From assembly GCF_040822085.1 (NCBI RefSeq), contig NZ_CP162006.1, positions 186,001-250,000 on the forward strand: a stretch of 64,000 nt of DNA, read 5' to 3'. The stretch is from Rhodoferax sp. WC2427. Its GTDB lineage: Bacteria > Pseudomonadota > Gammaproteobacteria > Burkholderiales > Burkholderiaceae_C. This document shows, piece after piece, positions 55,847 to 64,000 of the stretch. Within the stretch, counting starts at the first letter, position 1. Each line of letters opens with the position of its first letter. A program made the translations under genes and the position numbers. The notes beneath the pieces were generated by a model that was not told the DNA's origin, searched no databases, and worked only from the letters and a program-made list of their open reading frames with translations.

Positions 55847-56485
55847 CTATCCCCCCAGCACCGGAAACAGCTTGTGCAGCCCGTCGGCCATCACCTCCAC
55901 GGCCAGGGCGGCCAGGATCAGGCCCATCAGGCGGGTCATCACGTTGATGCCGGTTTTGCCCAGCACGCGGGCGATCGGGGCGGCCAGGGCGAAGCACAGG
56001 GCGGTGGCCAGGCCGATCACCACGCCGTAGCCGACCAGGGCGGCCAGTTGCCAGAAGGTTTTGGCCTTGTCGGCGTAAATCACCACGGTGGACATGCTGG
56101 CCGGGCCGGTGAGCAGGGGGATGGCCAGCGGCACCACGGCGATGCTGGCGCCCACGGCGGCGCGCTCCGACGCATCTTGCAGCTCGGTGGCGTTGGACTT
56201 GGCCTCGGCCGGCTGGGCGTTGAGCATGTTCAGCGACGAGCTCAGCAACAGCAGGCCGCCACCCACCTGGAAGCTGGCCAGCGAGATGTTGAAGAATTCC
56301 AGAATCTGCAGGCCCAGCAGGGCGCTGACCGCAATCACCACAAACACGCTGAACGACGACACCCAGATGGTGCGGCGGCGCTGCGCCTCCGAAAAGCTCT
56401 GGGTGTAGTGGATGAAAAACGGCACGATGGCCAGCGGGTTGACGATGGCCAACAAGGTGATGAGCGGTTTGAAGTCCATAGCCAT
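55847..56485 (-). CDS. MarC-family integral membrane protein
   Basis: Protein of 212 aa with six hydrophobic segments in two similar halves (LLAIVNPLAIVPFFIHYTQ with the conserved NP; LAIPLLTGPASMSTVVIYAD with GP). MarC proteins have no established substrate despite the name. It starts 5 bp after the SDR stop codon, with two candidate ATGs (56485 and 56479). SDR and MarC thus form an operon, without an evident biochemical link. Confidence 0.91.
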   Translation of the reverse strand: MAMDFKPLITLLAIVNPLAIVPFFIHYTQSFSEAQRRRTIWVSSFSVFVVIAVSALLGLQILEFFNISLASFQVGGGLLLLSSSLNMLNAQPAEAKSNATELQDASERAAVGASIAVVPLAIPLLTGPASMSTVVIYADKAKTFWQLAALVGYGVVIGLATALCFALAAPIARVLGKTGINVMTRLMGLILAALAVEVMADGLHKLFPVLGG

Positions 56486-56490
56486 TGAGC

Positions 56491-57273
56491 TTAACGCCCC
56501 CCGCTGACATCCACCAGCGCCCCCGTCATGTAGCTCGCCTCCGGCCCCAGCAGCCACACAATCGCCTGCGCCACCTCCAGCGCCGTGCCGCCGCGTTGCA
56601 TGGGCACCGTGGCCGACAGGTCGCGCACCCGGTCAGGCAGGCCGCCGGAGGCGTGGATGTCGGTTTCGATCAGGCCGGGGCGCACCGCGTTGACGCGGAT
56701 GCCGTCGGCTGCCACCTCCTTGGACAGGCCGATGGTCATGCTGTCGATGGCGCCCTTGGCGGCGGCGTAGTCCACGTACTGGCCGGCCGAGCCCAGGCGC
56801 GACGCGGCGCTGGAGACGTTCACAATCGCACCGCCCTGGCCGTAGCCGGGGCCGAAACCCTGCGCACCCTGGCGGCCCATGCGCCGCACGGCCTCGCGGG
56901 CGCACAGAAACGGGCCAACCACGTTGATGCTGAACATGCGCTGCAGCCGGGCCGCGTCCATGCTGTCGACGCGGGCGGGCACGTCCACCACCCCGGCGTT
57001 GTTGACCAGGGCGCGCAGCGGGCCGAGCTGCGCATCGACGGCGGCAAACAGGCGCAGCACCTGGGCCTCGTCGGCCACATCGGCCTGCAGGGCGATGGCC
57101 TGGCCGCCCTGGGAGCGGATCTCGGCCACCAGCGCTTCGGCGGCGCTGGCGTTGTGCGCGTAATTGACCGCCACGGCATAGCCGCGCTGGGCGGCCAGCC
57201 GGGCGGTGGCGGCACCAATGCCGCGCCCGCCGCCGGTGACCAGCAGCACGGGAGGGGAGGGGAGTGGGGTCAT
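56491..57273 (-). CDS. Short-chain dehydrogenase/reductase
   Basis: NAD(P)-dependent oxidoreductase of 260 aa. Cofactor motif TGGGRGIG, structural NNAG, and the catalytic Ser-Tyr-Lys in NVSSAASRLGSAGQYVDYAA and AAKGA. PGLIETDIHASGGLPDR and a C-terminal YMTGALVDVSGG complete the fold. The FabG-like sequence does not reveal a substrate. The start MTPLPSPP at 57273 is 82 bp from the divergent dienelactone hydrolase gene. The longer open frame upstream runs into that gene's leader and is not used. Confidence 0.92.
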   Translation of the reverse strand: MTPLPSPPVLLVTGGGRGIGAATARLAAQRGYAVAVNYAHNASAAEALVAEIRSQGGQAIALQADVADEAQVLRLFAAVDAQLGPLRALVNNAGVVDVPARVDSMDAARLQRMFSINVVGPFLCAREAVRRMGRQGAQGFGPGYGQGGAIVNVSSAASRLGSAGQYVDYAAAKGAIDSMTIGLSKEVAADGIRVNAVRPGLIETDIHASGGLPDRVRDLSATVPMQRGGTALEVAQAIVWLLGPEASYMTGALVDVSGGR

Positions 57274-57355
57274 AGGCGCACCAGAGAGTGGACCCAGAAC
57301 GATACCAGTACGATGGCCCCCCCATTTCCCCCTCTCAGTTTCAGGAGCTTTCCCC

Positions 57356-58042
57356 ATGTCCACTTTCATCGACCTGACCGCCGCCGACGGCTTTGTCCTG
57401 CCCGCCTACGTGGCCCAGCCCAGCGGCACGCCCAAGGGCGCGGTGGTGGTGATCCAGGAGATTTTTGGCATCAACAGCCACATCCGTGCGGTGGCCGATG
57501 GCTATGCGGCGGCGGGCTACCTGGCCGTGGCCCCGGCCATGTTCCACCGCGTGCAGCCGGGGGTGGACCTGGGCTACACCGCCGAAGACGTGCAGGCCGG
57601 TATCGCCCTGAAAGCCGCTGCCGAGGCGCTGGGCGTGCCCACGCTGATGCTGGACGTGCAGGCCGCCGTGGCCTTTGCTGCGGCCCAGGCGGGCAAGGTT
57701 GGCTGCGTGGGCTACTGCTGGGGTGGCCTGCTGAGCTGGCGCGCCGCCTGCCTGGTGCAAGGGCTGGCGGCGGCGGTGACCTACTACGGCGGCGGCATGA
57801 CGGCGGCCGCCGAGGTGGCCCGCACGCCCCGGGTGCCGGTGCTGTCGCACTTTGGCGAGCGCGACCACGGCATCGCGCTGGACACGGTGCGGGCCTTTGC
57901 CCAGGCCCATCTGGCGGTGGATGTGCGCCTGTACCCGGCCGACCACGGCTTCAATTGCGACCAGCGCGGCGCCTATGACGCACCGGCGGCAGCGCTGGCG
58001 CGGGAGCGTTCGCTGGCGTTCTTTGCCGAGCACCTGGTCTGA
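57356..58042 (+). CDS. Dienelactone hydrolase-family protein
   Basis: Alpha/beta-hydrolase of 228 aa. The catalytic triad is Cys in GYCWGG, Asp in FGERDHGI and His in PADHGFN; the Glu of IQEIFGIN that primes the Cys is present. It may open dienelactones from aromatic degradation, but many family members have other roles and no aromatic catabolic genes are near. It is divergent from the SDR gene and ends at a repeat, convergent with the LysR gene. Confidence 0.93.
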   Translation: MSTFIDLTAADGFVLPAYVAQPSGTPKGAVVVIQEIFGINSHIRAVADGYAAAGYLAVAPAMFHRVQPGVDLGYTAEDVQAGIALKAAAEALGVPTLMLDVQAAVAFAAAQAGKVGCVGYCWGGLLSWRAACLVQGLAAAVTYYGGGMTAAAEVARTPRVPVLSHFGERDHGIALDTVRAFAQAHLAVDVRLYPADHGFNCDQRGAYDAPAAALARERSLAFFAEHLV

Positions 58043-58110
58043 TGCTATTGTTTTAGACTAATTTTTTGATAGCTGCCTACGCCCATTCCATCAGCGTAGG
58101 CTGCCAATTT
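58043..58110. repeat. Intergenic palindromic repeat, copy 13 (extended)
   Basis: TGCTATTGTTTTAGACTAAT, GATAGCTGCCTACGCCCATT, CCATCAGCGTAGGCTGCCAA. The arms TAGCTGCCTACGC and GCGTAGGCTGCCA pair over a long stem. It lies between convergent genes. Confidence 0.8.
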
Positions 58111-58136
58111 GATGCCTGAAAAATGGCCTGAAAACC

Positions 58137-59024
58137 TCAATCCTGCTTCCAGCGGGCTTCCATGAAGTCCAGCAGCGCCTTCAGGGCCGCGCTGTTGTGG
58201 CGGCGCTGGGTGTAGGCGGCGTACAGCCACAGGTCGTCGGCATGGAAGTCCTCCAGCACCGGCACCAGGGCACCGCTGTCCAGATGCGCCTGCACCAGCA
58301 TGCGCGGCACGCGGGCCACGCCCAGGCCGTGCAGGGCCAGCTGCACCAGCGGCATCGGGTCGGTGGCATCCATGCGGCTGCGCACCGCCACGGTGTGCGC
58401 CTTGCCGTTCACCTTGAAACGCCATTGCGGGTGGTTGCCGTGCATGGCCAGCGTCACGGCATCGTGCCCGGCCAGTTCGTCCGGGTGGGCGGGCAGGCCG
58501 CGCTTGTGCCAGTAGGCGGGGGTGGCGCAGACCACCACGTCGATGCGGCGCAGCTTGCGCATGATCAGGTTGTCGTTGGGCGCGGTGCCCACGCGCAGCG
58601 CCAGGTCCATGCCTTCTTCCACCAGGTCCACCACCCGGTTGCCCAGGTCCAGGCTGATGTGCACCTCGGGGTAGCGGTGCATGAAGTCGGCCAGCAGGGC
58701 GGGCAACTCCACGCTGCCCACGCCCTGCGGCGCGGTCATGCGCAGGCGGCCACTGGGCTCATGCGCGCGGTGTTGCAGCTCTTCGCGGGTCAGCGCCATC
58801 ATCTCCAGCAAGGGCTTGCTGCGCTCCAGCAGCAGGCCGCCCGCGTCGGTGAGGCTGACGGTGCGGGTGCTGCGGTTGAGCAAGCGGGTGCCCAGGCGGC
58901 TCTCCAGCTCGGCCACGTGCTTGCTCACATTGGCCTTGGACACATCCAGGGTTTTGGCGGCCAGTGAAAAACCGCCGCGGGCGGCGACTTCGCGGAAGGT
59001 GCGGATGAGTTCGAGGGTGTCCAT
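58137..59024 (-). CDS. LysR-family transcription regulator
   Basis: Regulator of 295 aa. The N-terminal helix-turn-helix is FREVAARGGFSLAAKTLDVS with KANVSKHVAELESRLGTRLL, and the effector domain (about 90-290) includes GRLRMTAPQGVGSVELPALL and VDLVEEGMDLALRVG, as in the CrgA/DhcR subgroup. The start MDTLELIR at 59024 is the common LysR N-terminus. The nearest divergent gene is the DUF4148 gene, 209 bp away; whether it is the target is unknown. Confidence 0.93.
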   Translation of the reverse strand: MDTLELIRTFREVAARGGFSLAAKTLDVSKANVSKHVAELESRLGTRLLNRSTRTVSLTDAGGLLLERSKPLLEMMALTREELQHRAHEPSGRLRMTAPQGVGSVELPALLADFMHRYPEVHISLDLGNRVVDLVEEGMDLALRVGTAPNDNLIMRKLRRIDVVVCATPAYWHKRGLPAHPDELAGHDAVTLAMHGNHPQWRFKVNGKAHTVAVRSRMDATDPMPLVQLALHGLGVARVPRMLVQAHLDSGALVPVLEDFHADDLWLYAAYTQRRHNSAALKALLDFMEARWKQD

Positions 59025-59233
59025 TGTTTCCAAGACCGAAACAGCCTGGTTCCGTTTAGGGGGCGTGAAGCTGAAACTTAGTTACCGCCAGGCCTTCTGA
59101 ACAAGGGCAAGGCAAGAACATGTTCTTCACCCTGTGAACCAGTCCTCCGGCGCGGCAACCACCCTGACAGAGTGGCACGTCCCGCCAGAGGTTCCTGGTC
59201 CGGCTGCATTGTTTTTAACTTTAAGGAACCACC

Positions 59234-59539
59234 ATGAACACGACCAAACTTTTAGCCGCCTCCCTGATCACCCTGGCAACGGTGGCCACCACCAGTGCGT
59301 TTGCCGACTCCTACGACCGCGAATACCCGGTGGTTAGCAATACCCACAGCACCGTCACCCGTGCCCAGGTGCAGGCCGAGCTGGTCGCCGCCGAAAAAGA
59401 CGGCAGCCTGGCAGCGTCGAACGAGGACAACAACTACCCCGTCATCCACCCCACCGGCACCCCGTTGACCCGCGCCGAAGTCCGCGCCGACCTCATCAAG
59501 GCCGAAAAAGACGGTAGCTTGCAGCAGTTCCACGATTAA
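59234..59539 (+). CDS. DUF4148-type small secreted protein
   Basis: Protein of 101 aa with AAGGA before the ATG and a signal peptide (KLLAASLITLATVATTSAFA). The mature part consists of two tandem units of about 35 residues: YPVVSNTHSTVTRAQVQAEL with VAAEKDGSL, and YPVIHPTGTPLTRAEVRADL with IKAEKDGSL. This is the DUF4148 pattern abundant in Burkholderiales. Function unknown, and expression is often stress related in that order. It is divergent from the LysR gene. Confidence 0.9.
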   Translation: MNTTKLLAASLITLATVATTSAFADSYDREYPVVSNTHSTVTRAQVQAELVAAEKDGSLAASNEDNNYPVIHPTGTPLTRAEVRADLIKAEKDGSLQQFHD

Positions 59540-59587
59540 GGCGGCCGCCGCCGCAGCGTTACATCCTTGGAGCACAATGTTACAAAT

Positions 59588-59606
59588 CGGGCGGATGGAC
59601 CGCCCG
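59588..59606 (+). terminator. Possible terminator between the DUF4148 and hybrid kinase genes
   Basis: CGGGCGG (59588-59594), loop ATGGA, CCGCCCG (59600-59606), then GTCTT. A stable stem but with only a weak T-tail. It could terminate the DUF4148 transcript or fold in the kinase leader. Confidence 0.4.
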
Positions 59607-59632
59607 GTCTTCAGAGGCTCTAGGGATGCAGC

Positions 59633-62600
59633 ATGGCGTTGGACATTGGCAAGCTTGAATGGGCCCCCTGGGGCCTGTGCGCGGCCACGCTAGGTGCCAG
59701 CTGGGTGCTGCAGCCGCCGGGCGCATGGCAGGCTGCGGGCGGGGTGGTGGCGGCGACGCTGCTGTCCTGGGCGGGTAGGCGGGTGCTGCGCAAAGCGGTA
59801 CAACCCGCCGCCGATGCCGTGGCAACCCTGGAGCGGCAGTGCCAACAGCACCGCACCGTGCTCGACAGCCTGCCGTTCCAGGTGTGGCTCAAGGACCCGC
59901 AGGGCACCCACCTGCTGGTCAACCAGGCGTATGCACAACGGCTGCAACTGCCTCAGCCCGGTGCCGCCGTGGGTAAAACAGACTTTGCTCTGTGGCCCTT
60001 GGCGCTGGCCCAGCGGTTTCGCGACGACGATGCGCAGGTGATGGCCAGTGGGCAGCCCTTGCGCGTCGAGGAGCAGCAAGGCGCCGCACCCGACGCGCCG
60101 TGGTTCGACATCGTCAAGACACCGGTGCACCTGGGCCCGGGGCAGGGCGGTACGGTGGGTGTGGCCATCGACATCTCCGAACGCAAGGCCCTGGAAAAGC
60201 GCCTGACCGACAGCGAGCAGCAGTTCCGCGGCCTGGCCGAAAACATCACCGACATGATCCTGTGCCTGGACGCACAGGGCCGCCGGGTCTACATGAACCC
60301 GACCATGCAGCGCCTGTACCGCGCGGTGCTGGGCCCCCATGTGGATGTGCTGGACAGCGCCGTCAGCATGCTGGGTGCCGACGACCGCCAGCAACACGAT
60401 GCCCTGGTGGCGCGGGTGTTAGCTACAGGCCTGGAAGGGCAACTCGAGTTTGCCTCGCCCGCGCGCGGTGGCAAGCCGCCGTTTTTTGCCACCTCGCGCT
60501 ACATGCCCCAGCGCAACGCCCAGGGCGACATCGAGGGGGTCATCATCGTCGCCCGCGACACCACCGCCCGCAGGCAGGCCGACGCCCACCTGCGCAGCCT
60601 GAACCGCGCCCTCACCCTCACCAGCGCCACCAACCTGGCCGTGGCCAAGGCCACCGGGCTGCAGGAACTGCTGGATGCCGTGTGCCGCCAGATGGTCGAC
60701 ATCGGCGGCTACCTGACCGTCTGCATTGGCCGCGCCGAGTCGGATGCGCGTAAATCCGTCATCCTGGTGGCGGGCTGCGGCAGCCTGGCTGCAGGCATGT
60801 TCGACCTCAGCCACAGCTGGGACCCGGCCGCCCCCGACTTCGGGGCCATGGGCCGCAGCATTGCCGAAGGCGCACCCGTGCTGGTGGCCGACGTACAAAA
60901 CGACCCGCGCGTACTCACCAGCCCCGGCACTGCCCGCAGCCTGGGGGTGCGTTCCATGCTGTGCCTGCCGCTGCACGGCACCGACCGGGTGTGGGGCTCG
61001 ATTTACGCCTATTCCATGGCCTTGGAGAGCTTTTCCGAGGACGAAGTGCGCCTGCTGGGCGAGGCAGCCAACAACATCGCCTACGGCATCCGCTCGCTGC
61101 TGGCCCAGGGCGGCATGCGGGCGGCCGAGCAGGCCCTGTACGAGTCGTCGCTGGCGCGGCAGATCGCCGAAGAAGCCAGCAAGGCCAAGAGCGACTTCCT
61201 GGCCACCATGAGCCACGAAATCCGCACCCCCATGAACGGCGTGCTGGGCATGACCAGCCTGCTGCTGGACACCCCGCTCAACGACGAGCAGCGCGAATAC
61301 GCCGAAACCGTGCGCAGCAGCGGCGAGGCCCTGCTGCGCATCATCAACGACATCCTCGACTACTCCAAGATCGAAGCCGGCAAGCTGGAGCTGGAGGTGC
61401 TGGACTTCAACCTGCGCACCCTGATGGACGAGGTGACCGACGTGGTGGCCCTGCGCATCGGCGCCCAGCCGGTGGAATGTGCCTGGGTGGCGCAGCCGCG
61501 GGTGCCGTCGCGCGTGCGTGGCGACCCCGGCCGCCTGCGCCAGGTGCTGCTGAACCTGGCGGGCAACGCCACCAAGTTCACCCGGCAGGGCGAGGTCACC
61601 ATCGACCTGAGCGTGGCCACCGAGCAGGGCCACGAAGTGGTGCTGCACTTTGAGGTGCGCGACACCGGCATCGGCATCGCCCCCGACAAACTGGCCCAGC
61701 TGTTCACCCCCTTCACCCAGGCCGACGCGTCCACCACCCGCCAGTACGGCGGCACCGGGCTGGGCCTGGCCATTGCCAAGCAACTGGTCGAGCGCATGGG
61801 GGGCGTGATCGGGGCCCGCAGCGTGCCGGGCCAGGGCTCGGTGTTCTGGTTCGAGCTGCCGCTGGGCACGCCGCAGGGGCCGCATGGGGACGGGGTGGAG
61901 CGTCCCCCGCACGCGGTCGCCGGGCTGCGCGCCCTGGTGGTGGACGACAACGCCACCAACCGCCGCCTGCTGGCGCTGCTGCTGCACCACTGGGGCATGC
62001 AGACCGTGACCGCCGAAGACGGGCTGCAGGCCCAGCGCGTCCTGGCCGCCGAGCACGCGGCAGGCCGCACGCTGCACCTGGCGATACTGGACATGCGCAT
62101 GCCCGGCATGGACGGCGAAGCCCTGGGCCGCTGGATGCAGGCCCACCCGCTGTGGGCCGCGGTGCCGCGGGTCATGCTCACCTCGGTGGCCCGGCGCGGC
62201 GACGCAGCCCGCCTCACCGCCGCCGGGTTCGCAGCCTTTCTCACCAAGCCCATCAAGGGCCCGCAGTTGCTGCGCTGCATGCAAACCCTGCTGTCCGCGG
62301 ATGCCGCCGCACCGCCCGGCCCCCTGGCCGCGCCGCCGCTGCCCAGCCCCGGCGGCCAGGCGCTGGCTACGCCCGGTGCCCGGGTGCTGGTGGTCGAAGA
62401 CAACCCTACCAACCTGCGGCTGGTGCTGGCCCTGCTGGGCAAATGGGGCCACACGGTGCACACCGCCGTGCACGGCGCGCAAGCCCTGGCCCTGCTGTTG
62501 CAGCACCCGTTTGACGTGGTGCTGATGGACTGCCACATGCCCGGAATGGACGGCTACGAAGCCACCCGCCGCATCCGCGCGGGCGAGGCCGGGGAGCGGC

Positions 62601-63097
62601 ATGTGGATGTGCCCATCATCGCCCTGACCGCCAACGCCATGGTCGGCGACCGCGCCACCGCCATCGCCGCGGGCATGGACGACCACATCAGCAAACCCTT
62701 CGACGTGCCGGCCCTGCGGGCGGCGCTGCAGCGCTGGAGCGGACTGCGCTCGGGCTCGCCCCGCCTGTCCGGGCCGCAGCCGGAAGACTTCAGTTTGGCG
62801 CAGCTGGGCCGATACTATGCAAGCGACTTGCCGCGGGTGGAGCCCCTGCTATCCGGCCTGTGGGGCGACCTGCAACAGCAACTGCCCGCCCTGCGCGAGG
62901 CGTTGGCTGGGCACCCGGGGGCTGCAGCCCGGGTCCGGCTGGATGCACTGGCCCGCATGGCCGACGCACTGGGCGGTGCCGCCCTGGCCCAGCAGGCACG
63001 GGCACCCGAGCCCGAATTGCACACGCTGGAGGCCCTGGTCGAGCGATTGGGCGCGGCCATCCTGGCCCACACAACAGGGAGTGCCGCATGGACGTAG
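59633..63097 (+). CDS. Hybrid sensor kinase with two receivers and a degenerate HPt-like end
   Basis: Large kinase of 1154 aa. Order: two N-terminal hydrophobic helices (about residues 10-48), PAS (about 70-185), PAS (about 190-315), GAF (about 330-490), HisKA with His528 in [13 protein letters not shown], ATPase ([35 protein letters not shown]), receiver 1 with Asp820 in [11 protein letters not shown], and receiver 2 with Asp966 in [11 protein letters not shown]. About residues 1055-1150 look like an HPt fold, but the phospho-His position reads LDALARM, so transfer from it is not expected. Its stop overlaps the HD-GYP gene by 10 bp. The layout is BarA/RpfC-like. Confidence 0.92.
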   Translation: MALDIGKLEWAPWGLCAATLGASWVLQPPGAWQAAGGVVAATLLSWAGRRVLRKAVQPAADAVATLERQCQQHRTVLDSLPFQVWLKDPQGTHLLVNQAYAQRLQLPQPGAAVGKTDFALWPLALAQRFRDDDAQVMASGQPLRVEEQQGAAPDAPWFDIVKTPVHLGPGQGGTVGVAIDISERKALEKRLTDSEQQFRGLAENITDMILCLDAQGRRVYMNPTMQRLYRAVLGPHVDVLDSAVSMLGADDRQQHDALVARVLATGLEGQLEFASPARGGKPPFFATSRYMPQRNAQGDIEGVIIVARDTTARRQADAHLRSLNRALTLTSATNLAVAKATGLQELLDAVCRQMVDIGGYLTVCIGRAESDARKSVILVAGCGSLAAGMFDLSHSWDPAAPDFGAMGRSIAEGAPVLVADVQNDPRVLTSPGTARSLGVRSMLCLPLHGTDRVWGSIYAYSMALESFSEDEVRLLGEAANNIAYGIRSLLAQGGMRAAEQALYESSLARQIAEEASKAKSDFLATMSHEIRTPMNGVLGMTSLLLDTPLNDEQREYAETVRSSGEALLRIINDILDYSKIEAGKLELEVLDFNLRTLMDEVTDVVALRIGAQPVECAWVAQPRVPSRVRGDPGRLRQVLLNLAGNATKFTRQGEVTIDLSVATEQGHEVVLHFEVRDTGIGIAPDKLAQLFTPFTQADASTTRQYGGTGLGLAIAKQLVERMGGVIGARSVPGQGSVFWFELPLGTPQGPHGDGVERPPHAVAGLRALVVDDNATNRRLLALLLHHWGMQTVTAEDGLQAQRVLAAEHAAGRTLHLAILDMRMPGMDGEALGRWMQAHPLWAAVPRVMLTSVARRGDAARLTAAGFAAFLTKPIKGPQLLRCMQTLLSADAAAPPGPLAAPPLPSPGGQALATPGARVLVVEDNPTNLRLVLALLGKWGHTVHTAVHGAQALALLLQHPFDVVLMDCHMPGMDGYEATRRIRAGEAGERHVDVPIIALTANAMVGDRATAIAAGMDDHISKPFDVPALRAALQRWSGLRSGSPRLSGPQPEDFSLAQLGRYYASDLPRVEPLLSGLWGDLQQQLPALREALAGHPGAAARVRLDALARMADALGGAALAQQARAPEPELHTLEALVERLGAAILAHTTGSAAWT

Positions 63098-64000
63098 TGA
63101 TCGTGGACGACGTAGACATCAACCTGGTGCTGCTCAACCGCCTGATGGACCAGGTGGGCGGCTGCCGGGTGCACAGCTTCCTGCTGCCATTGGAGGCGCT
63201 AGCCTTCTGCCACACCACCGTGCCCGACCTGCTGCTGGTCGACTACCTGATGCCGGAGTTGGACGGCATCAGCCTGGTGCGCCAGTTCCGCGCCATCCCC
63301 GGGCGCGAAGACATCCCCGTGCTGATGGTCACCGCCAGCGACGAGCGCTCCGTGCGCGTGCAGGCCCTGGAAGCCGGGGCCAACGACTTTTTGGCCAAAC
63401 CCCTGGAGCGCACCGAATTCTTTGCCCGCACCCGCAACATGCTGGCCCTGCGCCGCAACCAGACCCGGCTGGCCAACCGCGCCCAGTGGCTGCAGGAAGA
63501 AGTCGCCAAGGCCACCACCGAGCTGCGCTTGCGCGACAGCGAAACCATCGCCTGCATCTCCCGCATCGCCGAATACCGCGACCCCGAAACCGGCCTGCAC
63601 ACCCAGCGCATGGCCCACTACTCGCTGCTCATCGCCCAGCACCTGGGCCTGCCCGCCGACGTGCAGCAGCTGTTGTTCGATGCCGCGCCCCTGCACGATG
63701 TGGGCAAGGTCGGCATCCCCGACAGCATCCTGCTCAAGCCCGGCAAGCTCACGCCCGAAGAGTTCGAGACCATGAAAACCCACAGCCGCATCGGCCACCA
63801 GGCGCTGGTGGTGGGCCGCTCCAAACTGATGCAGATGGCCGCCACCATCGCCATCTCGCACCACGAAAAGTTCGATGGCAGCGGCTACCCCGCCGGGTTG
63901 GTGGGCGAGGCGATCCCGCTGGCGGGCCGCATTGTGGCCGTGGCCGACGTATTTGACGCGCTCACCAGTGCCCGCCCCTACAAAGCTGCCTGGCCGGTCG
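63088..64000 (+). CDS. RpfG-like response regulator with HD-GYP domain (C-terminus outside window)
   Basis: Receiver plus c-di-GMP phosphodiesterase, cut off by the window edge after about 304 codons. The receiver (residues 1-120) has VIVDDVDIN, Asp52 in [12 protein letters not shown] and [12 protein letters not shown]. The HD-GYP domain begins near residue 150: [38 protein letters not shown] with the HD pair, and [14 protein letters not shown] with the GYP. The frame is open to the last base at [22 protein letters not shown] precedes the ATG. Overlap with the hybrid kinase gene points to a phosphorelay that lowers c-di-GMP, like RpfCG. Confidence 0.93.
   Translation, partial: MDVVIVDDVDINLVLLNRLMDQVGGCRVHSFLLPLEALAFCHTTVPDLLLVDYLMPELDGISLVRQFRAIPGREDIPVLMVTASDERSVRVQALEAGANDFLAKPLERTEFFARTRNMLALRRNQTRLANRAQWLQEEVAKATTELRLRDSETIACISRIAEYRDPETGLHTQRMAHYSLLIAQHLGLPADVQQLLFDAAPLHDVGKVGIPDSILLKPGKLTPEEFETMKTHSRIGHQALVVGRSKLMQMAATIAISHHEKFDGSGYPAGLVGEAIPLAGRIVAVADVFDALTSARPYKAAWPV

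Overview
The window is about 64 kb of GC-rich DNA that looks like the chromosome of a betaproteobacterium, most likely Comamonadaceae (Rhodoferax/Curvibacter-like). The reasons are family-level: several Bug-type solute receptors without membrane partners, an Omp32-like porin, a DUF4148 protein, and gatCAB divergent from mreBCD-mrdA. A short intergenic palindromic repeat also recurs about 13 times. I see no rRNA, tRNA, CRISPR array, phage or insertion sequence. Coding density is high, and almost every gap is explained by promoters, operators or the repeat.

Layout. 0-4.3 kb: truncated histidine kinase, its OmpR-type regulator, an AmpG-like permease and a divergent M48 metalloprotease. 4.4-11.2 kb: aldarate region, with garD, an FCD/GntR repressor, three Bug receptors and a 2-hydroxyacid dehydrogenase. 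11.3-22.9 kb: a large minus-strand organophosphate cluster. In transcription order it has a LacI regulator, an AfuABC/FbpABC-type ABC importer, an inositol-monophosphatase-family enzyme and a MINPP-like histidine phosphatase lipoprotein. These are followed by a phosphoesterase lipoprotein, a porin and an imelysin-family protein. 23-33.3 kb: housekeeping genes (xth, pyrE, a DUF4124 protein, gatCAB, mreBCD, mrdA). 33.4-42.9 kb: LacI/GntR-type regulator divergent from gudD, a four-gene CUT1 sugar ABC importer and a GH31 glycosidase. 42.9-48.2 kb: TSUP permease, a candidate small RNA, two unknown small proteins, a cNMP-patatin phospholipase and a MATE exporter. 48.2-55 kb: signalling block with a MASE3-PAS-GGDEF-EAL protein, an Aer-like chemoreceptor, an ANTAR regulator and a HisKA_2 kinase. 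55.2-59.5 kb: lipocalin, MarC, SDR, dienelactone hydrolase, LysR and DUF4148 protein. 59.6-64 kb: a hybrid sensor kinase overlapping an RpfG-like HD-GYP regulator that runs off the right edge.

The most interesting system is the 11.3-22.9 kb cluster. A perfect palindrome with a CACACGTGTG core lies just upstream of the transporter operon, and a second copy lies upstream of the phosphoesterase-porin-imelysin operon. This ties outer-membrane entry, two surface phosphatases, an importer and a cytoplasmic phosphatase into one probable LacI regulon. Its role is inferred to be scavenging of phosphorylated polyols or sugars, possibly inositol phosphates. The second system of interest is the gudD-ABC-GH31 operon with a GntR-like operator (TTGTTATCGATAACAA). 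It joins an aldarate dehydratase to a glycoside importer and an intracellular glycosidase.

Start sites were chosen from ribosome-binding sites, family N-termini, gene overlaps and, for garD, the position of the promoter. Functions rest on motifs and remembered family features; no database search was run.
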